Below are positions 1-11,480 of a stretch of 64,000 bases of DNA, in pieces. Below the pieces are notes generated by a model. The model was not told the DNA's origin. It saw only the letters and a list, made by a program, of their open reading frames with translations, and ran no database searches. This DNA is from Simmondsia chinensis. Lineage: Eukaryota; Streptophyta; Magnoliopsida; Caryophyllales; Simmondsiaceae. Within the stretch, counting starts at the first letter, position 1, and every line of letters starts with the position of its first letter. Location of the stretch: the NCBI GenBank assembly GCA_018398585.1, contig JAGTTD010000019.1:1587702-1651701 (forward strand). Direction: 5' to 3'. Position numbers and translations under genes: made by a program.

Positions 1-247
1 GATTCATTTACCAAATACTAATGCGCCGGATCCTATTAGAACTCTGAAATTAAGCGTGTTTGTGTAAGAGTAGTACCAGGATGGGTGATCTCCTAAAAAA
101 TTCTCGTGTTGCCAACTCTATAAGGTTGGGGGTCCTCGGAAACAACCTCTCGGTAGGGTTACACCCTGAAGGGATAAGGCTGCGTACATCCAAACCCAGA
201 CCCGCTTAGGCAGGAGCCCTTGAGGCACTGGGTCTTCTGTTGTTGTA
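1..247 (+). mobile_element. 5S rRNA-headed SINE, nearly full length
   Basis: The left half follows plant 5S rRNA, including the pol III internal control region: AAGCGTG near 53 and GGATGGGTGA near 80. It runs to the 5S 3' end (CTCGTGTTGCC near 105). A junction at AGGTTGGGGG near 121 leads into a body with GGCTGCGTACATCC, GACCCGCTTAGG and GCACTGGGTC, and the element ends in a TTG-rich tail. The first few bases probably lie outside the window. Body and tail match the other copies in this window. It is too diverged, and too fused, to be a functional 5S gene. Confidence 0.85.
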
Positions 248-760
248 GGGGTAGTCCAAGATTAAATCTCATTACATTTGTCCAAGAAAAAATGCCTTAA
301 GTTGCTTGTATTTTAAAAAAGAGTCGAAGCATCTTTTCATAACTTTAAAGTATAACCAATTTCTTGATCAGCATCCTCCGAAACAAGTTGTCCAAAGATA
401 GTCCATCCCCATGAAAGAGTTTTTCGACGCTTTTACATGGTTCAGTGGAGAAACCCACACGACATGCTATATTAATAAATAAGTACAAAAATAATTAGAA
501 AATCTTTTTTTTTTCCTAAATACGGTAAAAAGGTCTTTTAAAATGCACAAAGGGACCGCCCTTCCCAAATCCCGGAACTCCTTCCCAAATGATAGCAATG
601 GGATTAGATCACAAATCTCAAACACTATCTCGACGTTAGTGACCGAGCTAAGCTAACTACTCTCTTTCCTTTTGTTGGAAATATTTTATAATGTTCATCA
701 AATAATATATTATTAACATGAAATATATATTAACTTATATCAACTAAGGAATAGTACTAA

Positions 761-806
761 TACATTCACCCCTCAGACCCCGCTTAGACGGGTGCCCTTG
801 AAGGGC
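761..806 (+). mobile_element. SINE body fragment (same family)
   Basis: A short remnant reads CATTCACCCCTCAGACCC, then GCTTAGACGGG and GCCCTTGA, which is the 3' body of the 5S-headed SINE family. No head is present. It lies in the 3' flank of the LTI65-like gene. Confidence 0.6.
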
Positions 807-1057
807 ATAGAAAATGATATTAACAAGTGAAACAGTAAAACTAGAGTGCCATCTTAAAATCTTACAAATAAAGGTACACTCATCAACTGACCATTCATAC
901 AAATGTTCAGTATTCATGCATTTTATGCACTTTCACAAACTGTGATTTTTGTTACATTACATCAGATTGCATACTCGAAAAAGCAAATTCTACAACCAAA
1001 ACACCCACAAAACAAAACAAGCACTCACTGTCTAATCTGAAGCAGATCTTTCTTTAG

Positions 1058-4000
1058 CTACTGCAACCCTGGCTCGCCCACCTCCGTACAAGAGTGGTGG
1101 CTCTGGCCCGTTTCTCCACCCGCCATCCCCGGAGAACCACCTTCATCTCCTGAAGGGTCACAATATGTTGCCGTAAAGTTGATGGAAGAACGAGAATAAG
1201 GAAAGCAGGCAAATTACTTTGTACACACAATTTAAGTAGTCCATTACGTGCATAGGGATGATGGATTCAGGCATCGAATGATCACACTTTAATGTGATCA
1301 ATAGATTACGTGTACAAGCTAATTTTACACGTGGATGATCGGGTGTAGTCATGGAGTCGAACATGTAAAGGAATCAACTTCCCAATAGTTTACAAACCGG
1401 TGGATGAACGCCATTGAATGGTTTGTGTTATACAAACATTTTACCTCATGCAGATACTTATTAGGCTTGAAACGACTAGTGCACACACACACCTCCTTAA
1501 GGACATGAAAGTAGGGTTATCGGGACTCGAGTTTGTAACATCGTAGTCAACGGCATTCTATCACGTATAGTAATCGATTATCTTAAAAGCTTAAGCTGAT
1601 GTGTAAAAGTCTAAGAAATGTTTTCTCGCTGATTCTCCCTTCTGTTTCCTATCATATCATCAAATTGACGAATACTCAAACAAATCAGAGTTACCTTTTG
1701 AAGTATCATGGAAACCTTGCTGTGCCGATTGGGTCTCGCCGCCCTTCCCAAACCAGGAAGTAGCGGCACCCTTGAGTTTATCCAACACTCGTGTCCCAGG
1801 ACTAATATTCTCAGGCCCTGCATCCACCCTCTTGTCTATCGGCCCCAACCGCCTTTCCACCTCCTCCGACTCGGTCACCCTCCCTCTCACCTCCACCTTC
1901 TTCCCTTCCTCTCCTCCCCCCTCCTTTCTCTTATGCAATGGCAATGCCCCGGTGATAACATCTGATAACACCTTATCCTCCTCCCCGGGTTTCAACTTTT
2001 CCGCCAAATCCTCTTTCACCGACACCCCTTTATCCGGTGTTGTCGTTGCACCTCCACCGGTTTCCGCTCCACTGCTGCCACCGGCCACCTTCTGGTACAC
2101 CGGAGCCACCTTCTTTTGCACTGATGCTGCTACCTTTGCTCCTGCTCCTGCCGCCACGTCTTTGGCCTGGACTGCCTTGTCAGCGATTGAGGTAGTCGCA
2201 GCTGATAACTTTCCGGTGTAGCTTCCCTCCTGCTCTGGTGGATGGTAACCAAAGGCCGCCCCCGCTCCGCCCTCAGTCCCACCCTGCTCTGGTGGTTTCT
2301 GACCTGAGCCTGCAGTAGCTCCGCCAGCATGAGCCCCATATCCTAGCTTGGAAGCCACGGCGCTAGTGGCTTGCTTTACCTTGTCTGCAACCATGGCAGC
2401 TGCGGATGATACCTGGTGAGGAAAATGCAGAGTCAAGAACAGAGAGTCAATAAGGAAAGTGCAATAGATACATTTCAAAGAAACAGATTTCAAAAAGCTT
2501 AACTGATAGGTTAAAAGACTAAAAATAATTTCATACCATTGCTCCCCTTACGTGATTGCCAATCAACTAAACCTCTGAGATTTTAGAGGTCCAAAGCAAA
2601 TTCTAATCCGTTGGCCCTTTTATGGTAATGTAGATGCCCAGGTCAACTCAGTCACATCTTAAATAATTCACTTTATATTATAATATCTACTAATTTGTGG
2701 CTCCTCCATATTATGTACTCATATATACGTCTATAATATATTTCGCATAAGTTGTTATTTCTTTTTTTTTTTTTGGTAAGTTATAAGTTGTTATTTCTCC
2801 ACATATGAATTATGATATGCATAGAAGCAGACCAGTAAATAGCTACTTATAACAAATTAGAAACTCTAAGCAATTGTTGGGTTTACATGGGGTGTTGACC
2901 ACCCCCAAGCGGTAGGTAAAAGGTAAAGGATTACACTTAGAAGGGAAATGAGATTCAAACCGAGGACATCCTTTTACGACTAAACTAGTACCATGAGATC
3001 AGCTCCAGACATAAGCCGAACATTTACCTTCTCGGTGTAGCCTCCTTGTTGTCCATTGTGTTGGAGATGGTCGCTTGGCTCAGTGGAGTCAACAGACTGC
3101 GGCTCGGTCTCCGGTTTCTGAAGGAAGGTGCCCGGATCAGGGTTGAACTGATCATGGCTTCCAGTGGATTTTGGAAATTCAGGGAAGTTCTTATCAGCTT
3201 GGCCTAAGCTGGGTTTAAAGAGGGATTCATCTTGAGTTGTAGTTGGTGGGTGGTTGTCATGGATGTTCATTTTATCAAATGACCGTAAGATTGGAGTGAC
3301 ACCTATCTCTTCACCACCTGCATTTCAAGACGCAGTGATTTAAAAGCATTCCGAAATTATTCAAAGTTTTTGCCTCCATTTATCGGAGGTGAGGGTCCAA
3401 GTATTTTAACGGAAAACATTTTTTGACTCAATTCTATTATTTCTTTGCATAACTTCGTAACCGTAAGCCTGGAAAATGTTTTCCTTCATTAAGGGAAATT
3501 GACTTCTCCTTAATCTAAGGTGAAAAAATTTTCCTTCACGGAGGAGAAAATGTTTTACATGGTAATCTCATGTCATATACTTCATTTAACCCCAACTTAG
3601 TCAAGGGTCAACCACATACGAATTTATATGGGGAAACTATTTTCTTTAAAAAATTCCCATTTGAAGCAAACTAAGCCCGTATATTCAACGTTCGTATTCT
3701 AAGAATGCTCAACCACCAAATGCTTATTACAGCCAAAGTTATTGGGGAACAATACAAATGAAAAGACCTTTACAATCAGAGCAGTTTCATTAATGTCTGA
3801 AACTCACTTGATAATAGGGATCAGATCACTATCACATGAACATTGCATTTTCTGTTCATCTGTCTATAGCCCATGGGAATTGCCCATCCAATCCTATCTA
3901 TTTATTAATTTGAGATCATAAAATAAAAGAGATCATGTGGCATATATGATTTAGGATCTTATATTTACTTACCTCTGCCTGTTGGATCAGTGACCTTGCT

Positions 4001-7000
4001 CTGATAGTTCTCAGGCACTCGAGACTCGCCCTTATCCACTAGGCCATGAGGGTCCTTCTCCAATCCCTTGGGTCGTTCAAGGGCTTCCTTGAGTTGTCCT
4101 GATGCTTCCAAGCCACCTACTCCCAAACCAGTGCCAGTATGGCTCACGCCAGTCCCATAAGGTCGAGCATGATCCATCATAGGAGTGTTCTTTGGTGCAT
4201 AGGGTAGCTCCTCCTTCACCACTGAGGTTCCAGTATCAGTCCTAAAGTGACCCAAGCTTTCAACGTTAGGGGTATAAGCAAACGAGCCAAGCTGGCTAGC
4301 TGAAAAGTTTGAAAGAAGCAGCTAACTAAAGCTTGAACTTAGCCCAACTGGCTTGTTGAGCCTAGCTGGAGGCCATGAAGCTCGAGCTAAGGCTAAACGA
4401 GCCTAAATAAGGCAATGTCAATGGAAGTTATCAAAACTAAACATTCCCAATTGGGATACACTTAATGCCTAAATGAGCAGAACTTGAGCATTATCTAGCT
4501 TAGATTGAGCTTAAATGAGCCCAAACAAGGCAAACTTAAAACTTGGAAATAGCCAAGCTAGGTTCAACCTCAATATTACCTAGCTTGAGCTCAAAGTCAC
4601 TAGGCTCAGTGAGCTTCAAACCGAGCCAAGGCTCGAGCTTTTATGGGACCATAGCCTTGAGCTTTGAGCTCAGCTCACTTACGCCCTTGTTCTCAGGGTC
4701 TAGGAACAAACCTCGCGGTTGTAGGATCAAAAAGCTGATAACTCTCAGACTCATGAGTGGGTTTTTCACCAGGTTTCGACCCAAATGGCCCCAAGCCTCC
4801 CTCTAAAGCGGGTTTTGGTGCAACCGGTAGTAGTCCCTCTGCTGGTCCCCCGGTGTCGGTCCTAGAATGGCTCAATGCTTCTCCCTGTCCTGGGGTAAAT
4901 TTCACGCTTGAAGGATTGAATGTCTGATAACCCTCGGGCTTGTTCTCTTGCATATATGCAGTTTTTTCATCAACTTTCGCTCGATCTTGACCGGGTGCTG
5001 CACCATGCCCATGGTGAACAATGCCCTGAGCAGCTTGTGAATCATACACTGCAGAAATCCCCATTAAGATTCAACCACTTATATTGCTCATTGGATATAA
5101 AATACTTAATGTGCATAAATAAAGTACTTAATATGCCTTCGGGCTGTTTTGTCCCCCAAAAAAAAAAAGAAATTGTCGAGAACAACCAATTGTCTTCCCA
5201 TGATCCAACAAATTTTTAACGTATGCCCAGAGTGAATTGTATACATTGCGCCATAAGTATAGCAGAACTCATAAACAATTTTTAACGTATGTCCAGAGTG
5301 AATTGTATACATTGCGCCATAAGTATAGCAGAATTCATATGGAAGTCTACAGAAATGGACACCAAATATCACCACTATGTCATAGCCATGTAACATTAAC
5401 ATAAACCGAAAGATGATAATCAATTTCTTCGAAGTATGAACTCAAAGAATAGCATTACATTGTAGTATAAACCATTTGTGGGTCTTCACTTGAAGGCTTG
5501 AACTTATTGTTCAATCAGATCATGGATATGTTGTCAATTCCTCTTTAACCGAGGGGGATCTCAAGTTAGAATCCCAATAGCTCCAACTTTTAACATCGAT
5601 ATAATTCAAACACAAGGTACAAGATTAGTCTTGTTTGTTATCTACGCTTCAAATCTAATAAACATATACGTGGGGACATATTTAGAGTACAAAACTATTT
5701 ATCGGCCTCCACGCAAGAGTTTAAACTTTTGAAATAATTTATTCATTTGACACCATCTCACATAATCTCTCTGAAGCATTTCGTCGAGCACCTCATCTCA
5801 AACACATCTTCACTACACCAGTTCAATTACCACCAGCTCACAGAAAATGACCGAGCATACCACAATATAAAAAAGGCAAAAATAACAAATTAATTCGACC
5901 GAAAAATTCAAATATATTCCCAAATTTTTTATAATGTCTGTAAGTTTATTCAAATTAACTCCGGTCCTTTTTCTTTGCTCAAAGAGATTGGTGCTCATCC
6001 TTTTTTCAAACCAAAAGAAACAAGACCAATTTGAACAAGTTCAAAAATATTATGGACTATTTTAGACACAGAAAAAACAAAGGACTAATTTAAACATTCT
6101 TATAAACATTAGATACTAACATCAATAACTATGTTGTTGTGTTGTTGTTTCAAACTTTTTGTCTAGATTCCAAATAGAGATCTGTGGTGAGCTGAGGGCC
6201 TGGGCCCTTTGGATCGGGTAGTTATACCCGTTTCTTTCTAGGGTTTTTTTTTTGCTTATGGTGCTATATATACTCTTGTATAGGGCTTCTACTGAAAGTA
6301 GCGAGAGAAACATCGAGAGGAGTGAGAGAGAGAGTGAATAAAATCTCGAATACTACATTTTCGGAACATACCCAGTGCCTCAAGGGCTCCCGCCTACGCA
6401 GGGTTTGGGGGGCGGATGTACGCAGCCTTCCCCCTTTAGGGTGTTAACCTAAAGAGAGGTTATTTCCCAGTGCCCCCTACCTGAGAGTGAGGACTTCCCA
6501 GGAGGTCACCCATCCTGGTACTACTCTTGCCCAAGCACGCTTAACTTCAGAGTTCTAATGGGATCCGGTGACAGCGTGTTGGTGCCCTCTTTGAATACTA
6601 CATTTTCGATCTAGTGAAATTCTCTATCTCCGACCGTGGGTTCTTTTTTTAAATTTCTTTGGGGGTTTCTATTGAGAATACAATATATTGTATTTATTTG
6701 TATTTTATACGTATACGCATTTACTAGTATTAGGTGAATTAGTGTTAGTGTTAATGGTAGGATTTATTCCTCCCGTTTGTAACCGACCCGCCACCATCAA
6801 GAGGGAGAGGGGGAGTTTTTCATGTGTTTTATTTGGCTCATAATTTTTGTAATTAAGTAGCCTAGGATGCTTTACTAGTGTTAATTCTTTTAGCCTTTTT
6901 ATTTGCTTTTGTACTAGTATAAATGGTAAAACATATCCATGAGAAGATCATTCAAAATATTCTCATCAAAAGTTTTAAGTGTTCTTCATATTTTTGTCTC

Positions 7001-8561
7001 CGTTCCTCTCTACCCTATCTTCGTATTTGTTTTCTCATATTTCGTTTCAGTATCTAAAATCGAACCCGAATCATAGGTATTTGGCCTAAGACATTCAATT
7101 AATCGAAATTAGGGAGTCATGTAGCTGGATCCCATGAGAACTCCGAAGTTAAGGGTGCTTGGGCAAGAGTAGTACCAGGATGGGTGACCTCCTGGGAAGT
7201 CCTCACTCTCAGGTTGGGGCACTGGAAAACAGCTTCTCTTCAGGTTAAGACCCTGAAGGGAGAAGGCTGCGTACATCCGCCCCCCAAACCCTGCGTAGGC
7301 GGGAACCCTTGTAGCACTGGGTATGTTCCTTTTTAGAGAGTCATGTAGCAATCAAAATTAACGTACCGGGAGCGCCATGGACTTCAGGGCTACTGTCGAC
7401 TTCATCATCGTCGTATTCTTCTTCGTCGTCATGGTCATGAGCGCCATGCTCGAGTTCATGGCCATGGCCAACATGGACTTTGAGGGTGTCTTTAATCTTC
7501 TTAGCCTTGGCCTTCACTTTCTTCAGCACTGATTTCTTCTCTCCATGCTCCTCTGCTTCACATCAAATCATTTATTGCATCACTGGTTAAACATTATCGT
7601 GATTAATGCCTTATTGTGCTCAAAAATAAAAAAAAAAAAATTCATGCCTCGCTTGATAATTGGTAAATGGTCTAAACAGAGATAAAAAGAGAGGGCAAAG
7701 TATTATCCTACTTTTATTAAAATATATTAAATTAAAAAAGGTAGAAGAAAAAAAAAATAAATAAGTTATTCTTATTTAATAATGAAACAAATAGGGTAAG
7801 TATAAAAAATGTTATATTTAAAATAAAGACAACATTGTATAAAATTTTTAAAAAATTTACCTCGCTTCTCTCTACTCCCAGTACCTTACCCCATTACTCT
7901 ATTGCCAAAGGAGCAAGAGTATAAAGTCCTAAAAGTTTTAGGGTTTGGAGACCCTACATCTATAAATTAATCAAATAAATTACAAATTAAAATTGAAGTT
8001 TATGTGAAATTAAGGCCTTATAATTTCAGGGCGCTTCTTGAAGCGTTGTACAGCCGCTTCAGTTGCTTGAAATCTTCACCGATCTTATAAATAAGCCGAT
8101 TAATCGACTCGTGAGGGCTCTGCTTATTTTAAGCTTTAGCAAATTCCAGCCTAATCAATCTAGTGAAACTTGAGTCTATAAGCATCCAACCCAAACCAAG
8201 TCTAAATATAAACATATCTTAACACAATTTATTAGCATAAATATCAAGCCAAGTCGATAGCTTGAGCTTAAATGAGTCAAAACAAACTTAACTTCAAACT
8301 CGCCAAGCTTAGTCAAGCTGATCACTCCAAGCTAAGCCAAGCCTATGTTAAACCGGACTTGATCCAGAAGTTTCAAAATTAGGCGAGCTCCAAGCCAACC
8401 CTAGGCCCAACTCAATTTTCAAAAAACATTTTCCGTCGAAACAAACCGAGATTAATTGAACTAGATGAAATAGACATACCAGGATGCAACCCAGTATGGG
8501 ACTGAGGGTCCATATCTTCAGCATAAGGGTGAGCTCCATGGGGTTCAACTTGGGTGTTCAT
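1058..8561 (-). CDS. LTI65: LTI65/RD29B-like low-temperature/dehydration-responsive protein
   Basis: Seven exons, read from the minus strand: 8561-8480, 7552-7367, 5048-4712, 4256-3973, 3317-3028, 2412-1695 and 1149-1058. All have GT-AG borders and compatible phases, giving about 662 residues. The start is ATG at 8561-8559; the last exon is the least certain. Family signs are the MNTQVEPHGAHPYAED start, a Lys-rich stretch (VLKKVKAKAKKIKDTLK, about residue 37) followed by a His-rich and an acidic run, RTDTG repeats in exons 3 and 4, GVTPILRSF in exon 5, the PGEEDKVLSDVI motif near residue 535 (CAP160 family), RVTESEEVERRLG and SWFGKGGE. Proteins of this family are hydrophilic, largely disordered and induced by ABA, cold and drought; their biochemical role is unsettled. 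Introns hold SINEs, an AGCT-rich repeat and a TRIM remnant. Confidence 0.88.
1366..1615 (-). mobile_element. Diverged TRIM remnant
   Basis: Both ends resemble the 72-bp terminal repeats of the TRIM at 44356-44648. GGAATCAACTTCCCAATAG lies at the left, and CTTAAAAGCTTAAGCTGATG with AAAAGTCTAAGAA at the right. The middle is diverged. It sits in intron 6 of the LTI65-like gene. Confidence 0.45.
3400..3690. repeat. Dispersed repeat with GGAAAA/TTTTCC inverted blocks
   Basis: The stretch is rich in GAAAATGTTTTCCTTC-type blocks that pair with each other. Recognisable relatives occur near 16430-16915, 22190-22435, 29815-30010, 35570-35820 and 37500-37810. It looks like a non-autonomous foldback or MITE family, and carries no coding potential. 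Here it lies in LTI65 intron 4. Confidence 0.55.
4265..4690. repeat. AGCT-rich dispersed repeat filling LTI65 intron 3
   Basis: The stretch is dense in AGCT palindromes within GAGCC, AAGCTTGA and GAGCTCAAG words. Related copies lie near 8085-8460, 13720-14035, 15665-15800 and 35105-35492; some have GGGATGTAAAT or ATTTACATCCC near an end. It occupies nearly all of the 455-bp intron between LTI65 exons 3 and 4. A non-autonomous DNA element is likely; the superfamily is not settled. Confidence 0.6.
5213..5344. repeat. Two-unit 66-bp tandem duplication
   Basis: Two adjacent, almost identical units of about 66 bp each begin TTTTTAACGTATG and contain GAATTGTATACATTGCGCC. Only a few positions differ, for example GCCCAGAG against GTCCAGAG. 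It lies in LTI65 intron 2, 165 bp beyond exon 3, and implies a recent local duplication. Confidence 0.85.
6364..6592 (-). mobile_element. 5S rRNA-headed SINE with exact 16-bp TSD
   Basis: In the minus direction it has a 5S-like head (GGATCCCATTAGAACTC, AAGCGTGCTTGGGCAAG, GGATGGGTGACCTCCTGG), the body junction, and a tail that includes GCACTGGGTATG. The 16-bp sequence GAATACTACATTTTCG flanks it exactly at 6348-6363 and 6593-6608. This defines the ends and shows target-primed insertion. It lies in LTI65 intron 2, in the sense orientation. Confidence 0.93.
7126..7337 (+). mobile_element. 5S rRNA-headed SINE, head truncated, 12-bp TSD
   Basis: It starts inside the 5S head at TGGATCCCATGAGAACTCC. 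It then has AAGTTAAGGGTGCTTGGGCA, the GGATGGGTGACC box and the common body to GCACTGGGTATG. The duplication GAGTCATGTAGC flanks it at 7114-7125 and 7338-7349. Its right end is about 30 bp from LTI65 exon 2, in antisense orientation to that gene. Confidence 0.92.
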
Positions 8562-8701
8562 TTTTATTATTGTTAGTTATGATTAGTATTGAAGAGAGTT
8601 GGTGTAGTATTATAGAAATTTGGTTCGATTTAGAAAGAGTTAGGAAGAGGGGTGATTATTTGCCACCTTTGCATGAGAGAGGGTGGCGCTCTTTGCTTGG
8701 C

Positions 8702-8753
8702 CCACGTCTCCCTCTCTACTAACACGTCTCTCTCTCTTCTTCCCTCTACGTGG
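8702..8753. promoter_or_regulatory. Cluster of ACGT (ABRE-like) cores upstream of LTI65
   Basis: Three ACGT cores lie 140-190 bp upstream of the LTI65 start: CCCACGTCTC near 8702, ACACGTCTC near 8722 and CTACGTGGCC near 8746. On the coding strand the outer two read GACGTGGG and GGCCACGTAG, close to ABA-responsive elements bound by AREB/ABF bZIP factors. This fits a family known for ABA induction. No convincing DRE core was seen nearby. Confidence 0.55.
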
Positions 8754-8931
8754 CCTTTATTCATGGCTGGTCGACACTAATGCGGGCTCCTATATTTATC
8801 CATCCCTCTGCCTCTTCGGATAAGATACTTGATTCATAGCATTATTATCAAATTAAAATTATTATTATTATAATAAAAATATTATTTTTAAGTTAATTTT
8901 TTTGACTATTTTTGTGTATAAGTCATATTAG

Positions 8932-9537
8932 CGAGTCGTTGCTCAAAATGGCCTAAATAGAAAAAATATTATAAAAAATGGTCATTTTTAAAAAATTCAA
9001 CTCTTTTTTTGTTTTTGTATATGAGAGGTAATCTATCAAAGAGAATACCAACACTCTGTCACCGAATCTTACTATAACTTCGAAATTAAGTATACTTGAG
9101 CAAGAACAGTACCCGAATTAGTGACCTTTTGGGAAGTCCTCACCCCTTGGGGCACTGGAGAAGGTACCCTATTTTTTTTTTTTCCTTTTAGTTTTTTAAT
9201 AAATTATTAACTATTAATTAAATTAAATATATTAATTGTATTTTTATTATCATATTATATATAGCTTTATAATATATGTTTTAGTTAAATTATATTTAAC
9301 TTATCGAAAATATTGGGATTTTAATGTTTTTTGCAACTTTAAAAGATAAAAATCTATAAATACATGAATATTTATATTAAAATATAAATATTTAACTTAT
9401 GGCAAACCTTGCCACTACCCAAATTTTTTTTAAAATTTGCTGATATGGAGATAATTTAGGTAAATATTTTTTAAAATGAGCTATTTTTGGTAATATTTTT
9501 TTTTTATTGTAGGCCATTTTAGGCAATGACTCATTAT
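8932..9537. mobile_element. Foldback MITE with about 70-bp terminal inverted repeats
   Basis: The left end (GAGTCGTTGCTCAAAATGG, then a run ending TTTTTAAAAAAT) matches the reverse complement of the right end (GAGTCATTGCCTAAAATGG and so on) over about 70 bp. It has no coding capacity. A 5S-type SINE remnant at 9041-9161 sits inside it. Confidence 0.65.
9041..9161 (+). mobile_element. Old 5S-headed SINE remnant, body mostly deleted
   Basis: The diverged 5S-like head reads ACCAACACTCTGTCACCG, AAATTAAGTATACTTGAGCA and GGGAAGTCCTCACCCC. It joins directly to a short piece of tail (GGGGCACTGG). Its head shares the ACACKCTGTCACCG variant with the copy at 6364-6592, so at least two head subtypes exist. 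Confidence 0.7.
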
Positions 9538-9539
9538 TA

Positions 9540-10350
9540 GCTCTAACAATTATAATTTTTATTTTAACAATAGCAATGATTTAGTTTGGTTTGTTGGTTA
9601 AGCTATTTAACTCAAAACACGAAGTCATGAGTTCAAAGTTTTTCTTTTTTTATTATTTTATATATAAATTTTAATTTTTCTAAAATAATTTTTTTAAAAC
9701 ACCCCGTCATTCACATTGACCTATCATCTGATCCCTTATGTAATGGATAATCAGGAACTAATTTTGACTTTTTTTAATAAATTATCAAAATAATACGCAA
9801 AAATTTAAAATTTTCAAAATAAGAAATGAAAATTTAAAATTTTCAGTAAACTGAAGTACTTCCTCTCTAATCTCATGTACAGTAGTATAGGAACCACATG
9901 TTCTGAAAAATCCTAAATGGAAAGAGGCAATGGATGATGAGTTCAACGTATTGATTCAAAACAAAATATAAAATCTTGTACCCTTTGATTAAACGAATAG
10001 CATAGAAGCAAACACATGGAAACTCGAGTGAAATATATGACTGATGGACCCATTAAGTGCTTCATGGTTGACGTAGTACATGATACTACAAATATATATG
10101 AGCTATGTTAATATTTGCTACAAAAATCTAGTGTATTGTGAAAAATATTCACTAAATTACAACATGAGGATCTATATATTAACGAAATAATGTGTTATGT
10201 TAGCTTTTTATGACAAAAAATATAACATTTTAATAGAAGACACTAATAAATTAGTGTAACTCTATTCTAAGTTAGTATTTTCTAATGAAAATTTGTCGAA
10301 TTTTGGCAAGAATATATTATTGACGAAATTTTGGAACTTCTGGGTATATG
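9540..10350. other. Intergenic AT-rich DNA, nothing identified
   Basis: No gene is supported. A weak tRNA-like pair of pol III boxes (GTTGGTTAAGC near 9592, CATGAGTTCAAAG near 9627) followed by T-runs may be an old SINE head, but it is too diverged to call. Confidence 0.4.
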
Positions 10351-10361
10351 AGTAACAAAAT

Positions 10362-10755
10362 TTTGTGTTATTTAAGTTAATAGTCCTTGTGCTTTGTCCA
10401 TTATATCCATTTAATTTCCATATTCTTAATTATCTCAGTTTAGTCATTCTACAATTTACATTGTTTCGATTTAGCTCCATGGTGAAAATTCAAGCTAAGT
10501 TAAATGAAGTAATTTTTTACCACACGATTAAGAGAGAGAAAAATAACTTAATACAAATCTACTCATTACCCTTATCTGACCCTTTCCCCATCCATGACCT
10601 GATCATCCAAAATATGTACTTAGTTTAATTTTAATTTTATTATAGGACTCAATTAACACAATTTAAATTATACAGTAACTAAATTAATACAATTAAAAAT
10701 AGAAAAAAAACTAAAATTGACATAATAAATAGAAAACATGAACCTGTAATGTAAA
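10362..10755. repeat. Foldback MITE family B copy
   Basis: The left end carries TTAGTCATTCTACAATTTAC followed by ATTGTTTCGATTTAG. The right end carries its inverted counterpart (CAATTTAAATTATACAGTAA, AATTGACATAATAAATAG). The same arms recur near 21095-21385, 27585-28275, 48354-48575, 56265-56850, 58483-58865 and 61860-62340. It is non-coding and about 0.4 kb long when uninterrupted. Confidence 0.6.
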
Positions 10756-11318
10756 ACCTAAAAGAAATCTTTTGTATAATCAAGTTTGTAACTTTAACTT
10801 AACTCATTGATCAATTCAATTGGACTGTAAATGAGAATTTGTTTGGCAACTGGGTAAAGAGGGGTAAAAAAAGGGAAAGGTAAGAAGCTATTCTACTCTT
10901 ATTTGAATAAATCTAATAAAAAGGGGTAAGAGCAAAAATAGAGGTACGGTTATCATTGTTTAGCAATCGAGTAAAAGGATAAGAATTTATAATAAATAAT
11001 AACTAGAAAATTGCAATAAATTGGTCCAACTATGATACTTTGCCTTGATAAGGGTATTGTTATTGTTATAGCAAAAAGTTTTACTATCAAAACTATAATA
11101 TAACTTATAATAAATAATAATCATAAAATTTTATAAATTTACGTTAGTATTAATTATTTTACCCTAATAATAATATTAGTTATTAAAAAAAAAAAAAAAA
11201 ACTCGTACAAATATAAACAGGACTTTTTGTGGCCCAAAGAAAACGCACAAAGGGGACGGGTACACGAACAGCCACGAGGCCCAATGACCTTCCAGTCTCT
11301 TCGCCAATCACCATCTAC

Positions 11319-11360
11319 CACGTGTCTCTCATCTACCCCTCAAAACCCCTTAAATATAAG
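11319..11360 (+). promoter_or_regulatory. G-box and TATA-like element of the cytochrome b561 gene
   Basis: A perfect CACGTG G-box at 11319-11324 is followed by TAAATATAAG at 11351-11360. This is about 120 bp before the ATG, and a (GA)n 5' leader follows at 11454-11471. Spacing and order fit a plant core promoter with a bZIP/bHLH site. Confidence 0.5.
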
Positions 11361-11480
11361 AAAAAAGATTTCACCCGGACGGTCAAAAAGATCCCAGAAA
11401 GACCCAAGAACTTTATCTCCTTCCAATCCAGAAACCATTTCAACTACCCAAACAGAGAGAGAGAGAGAGAGGCGGCGGAG

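Noticed and set aside
1772..2221. Plus-strand frame of 149 codons
   Set aside because: It is antisense to LTI65 exon 6, whose family motifs are clear on the minus strand.
7109..7351. Minus-strand frame of 80 codons next to LTI65 exon 2
   Set aside because: It is a translation of the SINE at 7126-7337.
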